From the NCBI GenBank assembly GCA_937959375.1, contig CALGLS010000487.1, positions 1-7,752 on the forward strand: DNA of 7,752 nucleotides, in the 5' to 3' direction. A model generated the notes under the pieces. It had not been told where the DNA came from. It searched no databases and saw only the letters and a list, made by a program, of their open reading frames with translations. Source of the stretch: an uncultured Saprospiraceae bacterium (lineage in GTDB: Bacteria; Bacteroidota; Bacteroidia; Chitinophagales; Saprospiraceae). A program made the position numbers and the translations under genes. Positions 1 through 5,197 of the stretch are shown piece by piece. How positions within the stretch are numbered: the first letter of the stretch is position 1; each line of letters opens with the position of its first letter.

Positions 1-114
1 GTAATGGCAAAAAGAGATGGCGAAATAAAGCCAGTCGAGAAGGATTTCCTCTCTAACCTTGCAAAACAGATTAACTATGACGAAGAGCTGATTGATACGC
101 TTATTACCGAATAG
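1..114 (+). CDS. 3' end of a gene with a TerB-like C-terminus (partial)
   Basis: Frame 1 is open from the window edge to a TAG stop at 112-114 and gives 37 residues. The visible peptide contains AKRDGEIKPVEKDFLSNLA, followed by a short acidic helix-like tail. The DGEI...EKDFL pattern resembles the metal-binding helix-loop-helix of TerB/tellurite-resistance-like domains, which typically read aDGxIxxxEkxfL. The internal ATG at 4-6 need not be the start, because the frame stays open upstream. The gene converges on the aminotransferase with only 12 bases between the stop codons and no room for a separate terminator. The coding call rests on composition and motif only; the family assignment is tentative and the rest of the protein is outside the window. 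Confidence 0.5.
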   Translation, partial: VMAKRDGEIKPVEKDFLSNLAKQINYDEELIDTLITE

Positions 115-126
115 TTGAGCAAGTAC

Positions 127-1434
127 TTATTTCTCCCGCAGTGCCAAAACACAACGCTTCAGCTCGTCTACCAAAATATCTAAATCTCTTTCAAGCGTAT
201 ACACATTTGGGCTAATCCTTATGCCACGCAATTTATCCTGCTTGACAATACCCGTGTGAATTTTATGTGGCCCACCATAAAGCGCATTCGCAACCTTTTG
301 TATATCAAGTCCATCAAATGAGACCGTACAGATCCCACACGAATATGCTGCTTTGAAAGAAGTATGAAAATGAATACCCGGCACTTCCTTTTTTGCTTTA
401 GTTGACCAGTAATCTTTTAGGTAAAACAAACGAGCTTGTTTGCGTTCTGCACCAATATACTCATGAAAATTAATCGCTTGTTCAATGGCATGCTCCGCTG
501 CGAAAGAACGAGTTCCTAATGATTCGAATTTTCGAATGTCGTCTTTCTCTGGTTCACCATTCGCGAAGAGTGGCCACAAGTTTTTAATGTTGGATTTTTT
601 GACATAAAGCATCCCCGTTCCAAAAGGAGCGCACAACCATTTGTGTAAACTTACCCCTAGGTAATCAGGACCTATATCATGGATTTTAAAATGGAGCTGT
701 GCAAAACTATGGGCCGCATCTACCACACTTACAATGCCTCGTTTACGAGCTACATCTACTATTTTCTTAGCAGGTAGTATTTGACCCGTCCAACTGATCA
801 TATGTGTGATGTGGACTACTTTTGTCTTTGCAGAAAACGCTTTTTCGTAAAGTCCGACAATCAAATCGTCATCTTCCATCGGCAAGTCAAAGTCAAGCCA
901 TTTCAGAACGATGCCATCTCGCTGCTCACGTTGTTTCCAAGCGTTTATCATGTTGGGGTAATCTTGTTTTGACAAAATCACCTCATCCCCTTTTTCCAAA
1001 CGCATTCCAAAAATAATGGTCTCTAATGCTTCCGATGCGTTTCGATTGATTGCAATTTCTTCTTTATCACAACCTGCCATATTTGCTAAATGTTCGCGAA
1101 GGGGCTCTCGTCCCATGTCCAATATTCTCCACATGTAATAACTAGGGCCTTGGTTGCTCATACGATTGTAGCGTTCGAAAGCTTCTTGCACTACCTTAGG
1201 CTGTGGGCTTACTCCTCCATTATTCAAATTCATAGGAGTTGGCGCAACCGAATAAGCCTGTTGAATCAATCGCCAAAAATCTTCATCTTTAGCGCAAGCT
1301 TCAAGACTCATTCCTAACATTCGTTTCTTTGCAGCTTCTAACGAAGCAACTAATGACGAACTCAGATATGGAGCAAATGCTAAGGCTCCTGCAGCTCCGC
1401 CTATTTTCTGTATAAAGTTTCTTCTATTGAACAT
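127..1434 (-). CDS. Tat-exported class V aminotransferase (isopenicillin N epimerase-like PLP enzyme)
   Basis: The 435-residue product is a complete fold-type I PLP enzyme of the aminotransferase class V / CefD-like group. Residues 1-30 form a twin-arginine signal: NRRNFIQK, then an Ala/Gly-rich hydrophobic stretch. This implies export of the folded, cofactor-loaded protein to the periplasm, as expected for an enzyme that must bind PLP in the cytoplasm. Visible active-site elements are NNGGVSPQP (70-78), RNASEALE (131-138, phosphate side), VVDAAHSFAQ (237-246, with D239 as the probable pyridine-nitrogen partner) and SLHKW (262-266, with K265 the expected Schiff-base lysine). Nothing is truncated. 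The substrate cannot be told from sequence: family members include epimerases, desulfurases and transaminases. The ATG at 1434 is chosen because the Tat motif follows directly. No consensus promoter is visible in the short upstream gap, which is filled by the heptad hairpin. Confidence 0.9.
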   Translation of the reverse strand: MFNRRNFIQKIGGAAGALAFAPYLSSSLVASLEAAKKRMLGMSLEACAKDEDFWRLIQQAYSVAPTPMNLNNGGVSPQPKVVQEAFERYNRMSNQGPSYYMWRILDMGREPLREHLANMAGCDKEEIAINRNASEALETIIFGMRLEKGDEVILSKQDYPNMINAWKQREQRDGIVLKWLDFDLPMEDDDLIVGLYEKAFSAKTKVVHITHMISWTGQILPAKKIVDVARKRGIVSVVDAAHSFAQLHFKIHDIGPDYLGVSLHKWLCAPFGTGMLYVKKSNIKNLWPLFANGEPEKDDIRKFESLGTRSFAAEHAIEQAINFHEYIGAERKQARLFYLKDYWSTKAKKEVPGIHFHTSFKAAYSCGICTVSFDGLDIQKVANALYGGPHKIHTGIVKQDKLRGIRISPNVYTLERDLDILVDELKRCVLALREK

Positions 1435-1446
1435 AGTTAGATTTTT

Positions 1447-1565
1447 AAAAAGACCGAAGTCCTTGTTAAAAAGACAGGAGACGGAAGTCCGAAGTCCGAA
1501 GCTCCCTATAACGTGTTTCTACGTTAGAAGAAAACTTCAGTCTTCGGACTTCGGTCTTCCGTCTC
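1447..1565 (-). repeat. Heptad-built inverted repeat with two competing 3' arms; terminator-like
   Basis: Arms 1478-1501 and 1542-1565 are 24 bp each and complementary except for one position. They consist of GAAGTCC/GAAGACC heptads in tandem. The 40-base loop holds a nested perfect stem (TAACGT at 1509-1514, ACGTTA at 1521-1526) and a small GAAG-AAAA-CTTC stem (1527-1538). A third segment at 1450-1462 is perfectly complementary over 13 bases to 1546-1558, inside the same arm. Read on the minus strand, the arm at 1542-1565 comes first, five bases after the endonuclease stop. It can then pair with the near arm or with the distal one. Each of these is followed by T5 on that strand (1472-1468 and 1451-1447). 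The likely role is a 3'-end or terminator structure for the endonuclease mRNA, or an attenuator-like leader for the aminotransferase. The function is inferred; the pairing is seen. Confidence 0.7.
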
Positions 1566-1569
1566 TTTC

Positions 1570-2697
1570 TCATCTCCCAACAACCAATTTCCGAGCTTCA
1601 GAATAAACCTCTCCTCCATCCATCAATTCCAATCGATAAAGAAAAACTCCAGCACTTCTTTTCTTCAATTCAGCAACACTAAATGTTTGCTGATAAGTCC
1701 CTGCACCTTGTTTTTCGTCCACCAAAATTTTTACCTCCAATCCCAGCATGTCGTAAACAACTAAACGCACGTTAAAGTCTTTTTCTAGTTGATATTCAAT
1801 AGTAGTATTATCAGCAAAAGGATTAGGAGTATTTTGCGCTAAGCTAAAAAAAGAAGAAGCGGATTCCTCATCAACGGATGAGGTTGGCATACAAACTGGC
1901 TCTTGATCTGCGCAATAACAACGTTCTACAATAGTACAATCTAAAATAAACGGATTCGACCGATTCGACTGATAAGTTGCTATTTTGATATTGCGATTCC
2001 ATTCTTTCTCATCCACCGGATCTAAAAGGTGCCAACTACAAAGTGTTTCTCGTTGTAGTTCAAAAAAGTTAGGATCAGCATTATCTGCCTCTGCTTTATA
2101 CATCGTATAAAAGTAAAACATAGCGCGAGCTACATCTCCTTTATGATCTTCACGTGGCTCAAACTGACTTCCTTTTCGTTCACTATACAAATCTATGGTT
2201 GCTGCCGGAGGTATTGATGATTGAGAATTTCCTAGGTAGTACCATTCGTCCGTTTCGTTGTCTGGAATTTCTGCAAAAGGACTATTTGCTCGATCTCCGT
2301 TTACATCAATTCGAGTTGGAAAAAGATGGTAAATATTACTTCTAGGATCGCCATCACCAGCACCCAATCCTTGAGGCCAACTGTGCTCTGTGTTGATTCC
2401 GTTATCATTCCCATTCATAAAAGCAGCAGTAGTAGGATCAAGTGAGGGGTCAAGATAAATCGTATGTCCAGTGTAAACGCAAGACAAACTATCATTTTCA
2501 CTATAGACGTTAGCAAACATAGAATCCCGAGCCATTGCATAAGTCAAAACAGTAGTAGGTTTATAATTAGTCACCAAGCCATCTATTAAATCTTGTCCTG
2601 TTACACCAGGCAATACTGGCGTGTTGTCAAATTGACCGTTTGCCGAAATTAAGAGACTCAGACAAAATAAGATGCTTGAAAGTTTTTTTAATGTCAT
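1570..2697 (-). CDS. Secreted endonuclease I family nuclease with T9SS sorting domain
   Basis: The product has 375 residues. Residues 1-21 are a Sec signal peptide (KK, then a hydrophobic core, ending near SANGQ). Residues of about 35-255 match the endonuclease I / Vvn-type nonspecific nuclease family. NTEHSWP (102-108) carries the expected metal-ligand E104 and general-base H105. A second block at 119-141 has YHLFPTRIDVNGDRANSPF, which holds conserved Asn/Arg positions. FEPREDHKGDVAR (179-191) and NPFIL (248-252) complete the family pattern. Six cysteines, four of them clustered at 254-269, may form disulfides. Residues of about 285-375 are a T9SS type A sorting domain (NTPNPFADNTTIEY, VYDMLGLEV, GVFLYRLEL, RKLVV). 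The enzyme should therefore be released or surface-anchored and degrade DNA and possibly RNA outside the cell, for nutrient recovery or in biofilms. The ATG at 2697 directly precedes the signal peptide. A consensus-like promoter lies about 50 bases upstream. Confidence 0.93.
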   Translation of the reverse strand: MTLKKLSSILFCLSLLISANGQFDNTPVLPGVTGQDLIDGLVTNYKPTTVLTYAMARDSMFANVYSENDSLSCVYTGHTIYLDPSLDPTTAAFMNGNDNGINTEHSWPQGLGAGDGDPRSNIYHLFPTRIDVNGDRANSPFAEIPDNETDEWYYLGNSQSSIPPAATIDLYSERKGSQFEPREDHKGDVARAMFYFYTMYKAEADNADPNFFELQRETLCSWHLLDPVDEKEWNRNIKIATYQSNRSNPFILDCTIVERCYCADQEPVCMPTSSVDEESASSFFSLAQNTPNPFADNTTIEYQLEKDFNVRLVVYDMLGLEVKILVDEKQGAGTYQQTFSVAELKKRSAGVFLYRLELMDGGEVYSEARKLVVGR

Positions 2698-2744
2698 AAT
2701 TGTAGGTTAATGATTTGGCGACCAAGATAGTAAGTGCTTGTCAG

Positions 2745-2775
2745 CAAATCGATTTCTTTTTTGTAAAAATACAAA
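2745..2775 (-). promoter_or_regulatory. Bacteroidota-type promoter for the endonuclease gene
   Basis: Read on the minus strand, TTTG (2775-2772) is followed by exactly 19 bases and then TCGATTTG (2752-2745). This fits the Bacteroidota primary-sigma pattern TTTG-N19-TAnnTTTG with a single mismatch. It lies 48 bases before the ATG at 2697, a reasonable leader length. It also lies downstream of the hairpin at 2874-2963, consistent with independent transcription of the nuclease gene. Assigned by eye. Confidence 0.5.
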
Positions 2776-2870
2776 ACCTTTGTTGAATTAACGAGAAATG
2801 GGATGAGACCCTCAAGCTGCCAGATCACTACCTTCTCAGATTGTGATTTAGAGACCATAGTAGTTTTCAC

Positions 2871-2963
2871 AAAAAAAGATCGCTCCCCTCTAAGACTTCC
2901 TCTTTTCAATCACTCCATAACGGAGTCACGATATCAGGAAGTCTTACAGCGAAGCGATCTTTT
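2871..2963 (-). terminator. Large two-part hairpin with T-tract, probable terminator of the hexapeptide-repeat gene
   Basis: Arms 2874-2901 and 2936-2963 each consist of two perfectly complementary 11-bp blocks separated by a 6-base mismatched segment: AAAAGATCGCT with AGCGATCTTTT, and TAAGACTTCCT with AGGAAGTCTTA. The 34-base interior contains a small stem ACTCC-ataac-GGAGT (2912-2926). On the minus strand the outer stem ends in seven T residues (2877-2871). That is the arrangement of an intrinsic terminator 42 bases after the stop of the minus-strand gene at 3006-3665. The structure is larger than most terminators, and the symmetric internal loop suggests an interspersed palindromic repeat recruited as a terminator. 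Confidence 0.6.
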
Positions 2964-2964
2964 A

Positions 2965-2983
2965 GCCATACGCTCGGCATGGC
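2965..2983. repeat. Small GC-rich stem-loop next to the large hairpin
   Basis: GCCAT (2965-2969) and ATGGC (2979-2983) pair around a nine-base loop. The stretch 2965-2988 is markedly GC-rich for this AT-rich window and starts two bases after the outer hairpin arm, so it may belong to the same repeat unit. The stem is only five base pairs and could be chance. Confidence 0.35.
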
Positions 2984-3005
2984 GGCCTGTCAATAAAACT
3001 GAGTA

Positions 3006-3665
3006 CTAAATATGGTAATCAATCTGACTAGAACCGACAAGCTCTCCTTCTCCAGTCAATTCGGAATCAGTATCAATAAAACCACTATTGAAAAGTTCTT
3101 TCATATTAACGATAGAGTCTTCATTATCAATTACACCATCGTTATTAAGTCTACCTTCATTAACGATCGTTTTTTTGTTAATGATCGTTCCATAATTTGT
3201 AATGGTTCCTAGGTTAACAAACTTCCCATTATTAATCAAAGTAGCGACATTAATTATCTCAATAGTTCCTTCATTTTGAATTAAACCATCTCCTATTATT
3301 TCAGTCGTATTTTCAACTGAAATTGAACCTTCATTCTTGAGGGTAAAATCAATTGAGAGATTTGTAGTTAAAATTGGAAAATTATTGTTATTCGTAGTGG
3401 TAGGAATAAAGGCATGGTTGAAAGTATTCGGAATTCCGTTGGTCCAGTTATCCGGACAATTCCAATCTGTATTTTCTTTTCCTAGCCAGGTGGTTTGCGT
3501 TGTAGAAATTGTCTTCTTACTACCATCCGTGTCACTTATGGCTCCATCCAGAATGGGCTTGCTAGATGAATTGTCTAAGTTAGACAATACGTTTGTATCA
3601 GATGATTTCATAGTTGGAGGGGTATTAAATATCTGCGCAAATATATTAATTTTATTGAGTTTCAT
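3006..3665 (-). CDS. Hexapeptide-repeat (G-x-I-x-N-x) solenoid-like protein of unknown function
   Basis: The product has 219 residues and I do not recognise a named family. Residues 1-57 are polar and Ser/Asn/Thr-rich, with no hydrophobic signal peptide. Residues 58-100 (TTWLGKENTDWNCPDNWTNG, then IPTTTNNNNFPIL) resemble the W-x-G...W...NW module that precedes adhesin-like repeats in many secreted Bacteroidota proteins. From about residue 113 the chain becomes repetitive. Residues 141-212 can be written as twelve consecutive six-residue units, for example GTITNY, GTIINK, KTIVNE, GRLNND, GVIDNE. The Ile/Leu/Val is at position 3 and Asn commonly at position 5, which predicts a regular beta-solenoid. 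The last three units drift to acidic GE-rich forms. There is no T9SS tail. M19 is an alternative start; the ATG at 3665 is preferred because a possible promoter lies just upstream. Without signal or sorting domain it may be a truncated remnant of a larger surface protein or a cytoplasmic solenoid. Confidence 0.6.
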   Translation of the reverse strand: MKLNKINIFAQIFNTPPTMKSSDTNVLSNLDNSSSKPILDGAISDTDGSKKTISTTQTTWLGKENTDWNCPDNWTNGIPNTFNHAFIPTTTNNNNFPILTTNLSIDFTLKNEGSISVENTTEIIGDGLIQNEGTIEIINVATLINNGKFVNLGTITNYGTIINKKTIVNEGRLNNDGVIDNEDSIVNMKELFNSGFIDTDSELTGEGELVGSSQIDYHI

Positions 3666-3678
3666 ATCAGGGATGGTG

Positions 3679-3711
3679 CAAAAACTATGCTAAGGCACAG
3701 TCGTACACAAA
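3679..3711 (-). promoter_or_regulatory. Possible promoter of the hexapeptide-repeat gene
   Basis: On the minus strand TTTG (3711-3708), 20 bases, then TAGTTTTTG (3687-3679) resembles TTTG-N19-TAnnTTTG with one extra base in the spacer and one in the -7 box. The box ends 13 bases before the ATG at 3665, giving a very short leader. Weak evidence by eye; it is the only such match in the 146-base divergent gap 3666-3811. I found no comparable plus-strand promoter there for the gene starting at 3812. Confidence 0.3.
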
Positions 3712-3811
3712 AGGAAAATTTTTAATATCTTGCCACCATTCGATAAAAAGCCTAAGAATCAAGGTGATACAGATATAACTGACTTATCTTAAGTCTCAAA
3801 AAAACACAACC

Positions 3812-5032
3812 GTGCGCTCAAAAAAAGTAACTTTCGTAAATACAAATGGCTATACACTAGCTGCAAAATTGGAATTACCAGCGAATGGTGCTCCACATAA
3901 CTACGCCATATTTGCACACGTCTTCACAGGTAATAAGAATCTGAGTGCTGTTCGACACATTAGTCGAGCACTTACTTTAAATGGTATTGCAGTACTCAGA
4001 TTTGACTTTACTGGGCTGGGTGAAAGTGAAGGTGATTTTGCGGACACAAATTTTACATCTAATGTCGAAGATCTTTTAGCTGCAGCTAAATTCCTAGAAG
4101 ACAACTACAAGGCTCCTACCATCATTGTTGGTCACTCGTTGGGTGGTGCCGCTTCTATCTTTGCAGCAAGTAAAATTGAATCAATCCGTGCAGTTGCAAC
4201 AATAGGAACTCCTTCTGAACCTGAGCACGTGACACATCTTCTAGATAGCAGCATCGAAGATATTGAGACCAAGGGTTTTGCGAATGTAACCATCGGAGGG
4301 CGAACCTTTATGATCAAAAAACAATTCTTAGATGATCTACGAAGCAAGGACATGTATGAAATTTTGCACAACCTCAAAAAGGCTATACTCGTTCTGCATT
4401 CTCCCCAAGACAAAATTGTAGAAATAGATAATGCTGCAAAAATTTATGGTGCCGCTTACCATCCTAAAAGCTTCATCACTTTAGATGGTGCAGATCATAT
4501 GTTGACCGATAAAATCGCAGCATCTTACGCAGGTAACACGATTGCATCTTGGGTAAGTCGCTACATTGATCTTCCTAAAAAAGAAAAATTAGATACCGAC
4601 AAACAGGTGGTTGCAAAACTAGGCAAGGAAGGTTACACCACCGAAATACTTGCAGGGCAACATGGTATGATTGCCGATGAATCGGAAGAAGTTGGTGGTG
4701 ATGATTTTGGACCTTCTCCCTACGAGTTACTTTCGTCTGCCTTAGCGGCTTGTACCGTCATGACTTTGCAAATGTATGCCCGACGAAAAAATTGGGATTT
4801 AAAAGAAGTAAAAGTCCACATTAATCATGATAAAAAGTATGTTGAAGATTGCCACGACTGCGATCAAAAAAACAGTAAAATCGATCACTTCGAGCGTTGC
4901 ATTGAATTTGAAGGCGATCTAAGTGAAGAACAAATTGCTCGTTTACTTGAGATTGCGGACAAGTGTCCGGTGCATCGTACGTTGAGCCGAGATGTTAGTA
5001 TAAGCACGGATTTGCTTTCTGAACACGTTTAA
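3812..5032 (+). CDS. Alpha/beta-hydrolase-OsmC bifunctional fusion protein
   Basis: The 406-residue fusion is a known two-domain architecture. Residues of about 1-252 are an alpha/beta hydrolase with RFDFTGLGESEGDF (63-76) and the nucleophile elbow GHSLGG (107-112, S109). The acid is probably D200 (HSPQD) and the histidine H229 (GADHM). Residues of about 262-406 are an OsmC/Ohr-type domain with GPSPYELLSSALAAC (300-314) and KCPVHRTL (384-391). C314 and C385 are the expected redox pair that reduces peroxides in this family. No export signal is present, so it should act in the cytoplasm, possibly coupling ester or thioester hydrolysis to peroxide or thiol chemistry; the joint substrate is unknown. 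The start is GTG at 3812: an in-frame TAA lies at 3776-3778 and no ATG falls between. An A-rich leader (3798-3808) precedes it, typical for Bacteroidota. Near residue 36 it reads AHVFTGNK, where homologues as I recall them carry AHCFTCSK. Confidence 0.93.
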   Translation: MRSKKVTFVNTNGYTLAAKLELPANGAPHNYAIFAHVFTGNKNLSAVRHISRALTLNGIAVLRFDFTGLGESEGDFADTNFTSNVEDLLAAAKFLEDNYKAPTIIVGHSLGGAASIFAASKIESIRAVATIGTPSEPEHVTHLLDSSIEDIETKGFANVTIGGRTFMIKKQFLDDLRSKDMYEILHNLKKAILVLHSPQDKIVEIDNAAKIYGAAYHPKSFITLDGADHMLTDKIAASYAGNTIASWVSRYIDLPKKEKLDTDKQVVAKLGKEGYTTEILAGQHGMIADESEEVGGDDFGPSPYELLSSALAACTVMTLQMYARRKNWDLKEVKVHINHDKKYVEDCHDCDQKNSKIDHFERCIEFEGDLSEEQIARLLEIADKCPVHRTLSRDVSISTDLLSEHV

Positions 5033-5065
5033 ATTCGATTGCTGGGTTAGTCCATTAGAAAGTTA

Positions 5066-5101
5066 TCCCTCGGCTCGCTAGCGCTCGCTCGGGATGACAA
5101 G
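5066..5101 (-). repeat. GTCATCCCGA element, copy A (inverted)
   Basis: Read on the minus strand this copy starts CTTGTCATCCCGAGCGAGCG and ends in CGAGGGATA. It is nearly identical to copy C over 34 bases but in the opposite orientation. Confidence 0.65.
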
Positions 5102-5196
5102 ATCAAATAGCTTGTCATCCCGATCGACGAAGGAGTCGAAAAAAACAGCTTACCAAGTTCAGTTGTCATCCCGAGCGAGCGCTAGCGAGTCGAGGG
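5067..5196. repeat. 34-bp near-perfect inverted repeat between convergent genes
   Basis: Arms 5067-5100 and 5163-5196 are complementary over 34 bases, with a single G-T pair (5073/5190) that would still pair in RNA. The arms are much richer in GC than their surroundings and contain CGCTAGCG. The right arm ends one base before the stop codon (5198-5200) of the minus-strand hydrolase; the left arm begins 34 bases after the stop of the plus-strand fusion gene. It could act as a bidirectional 3'-end structure, though no T-tract follows on either strand. Composition and multi-copy structure suggest an interspersed intergenic repeat rather than a gene-specific terminator. Confidence 0.8.
5111..5139 (+). 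repeat. GTCATCCCGA element, copy B (divergent)
   Basis: It begins CTTGTCATCCCGA like the other copies, then diverges to TCGACGAAGGAGTCGA, which forms a five-base-pair stem (5124-5128 with 5135-5139) and runs into seven A residues (5139-5145). Its first 13 bases pair perfectly with 5089-5101, the inner end of copy A, across a nine-base loop. Confidence 0.6.
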
Positions 5197-5197
5197 G
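5163..5197 (+). repeat. GTCATCCCGA element, copy C
   Basis: It begins TTGTCATCCCGAGCGAGCGC and ends GTCGAGGGG directly before the hydrolase stop codon. It forms the right arm of the 34-bp inverted repeat. Confidence 0.65.

Noticed and set aside
2694..2909. 71-residue minus-strand reading frame overlapping the endonuclease start by four bases
   Set aside because: It begins inside the left arm of the large hairpin, spans the nuclease promoter, and its peptide shows no domain, signal or coding-like character.
3337..3693. 118-residue plus-strand reading frame
   Set aside because: It lies antisense to the hexapeptide-repeat gene; the hydrophobic Val/Leu/Phe-rich peptide is what the complement of Asn/Thr-rich codons gives.
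4132..4413. 93-residue minus-strand reading frame
   Set aside because: Entirely antisense to the hydrolase domain of the well-supported fusion gene.
5066..5197. Three related repeats as a possible CRISPR remnant
   Set aside because: The copies are in mixed orientation with unequal spacing and diverge in their second halves; no regular spacers and no cas genes are visible.
5033..5197. Classical intrinsic terminator between the convergent genes
   Set aside because: Strong stems exist but no T-tract follows a stem on either strand; the only homopolymer is A7 after copy B on the plus strand, which is the wrong base for the plus-strand gene.
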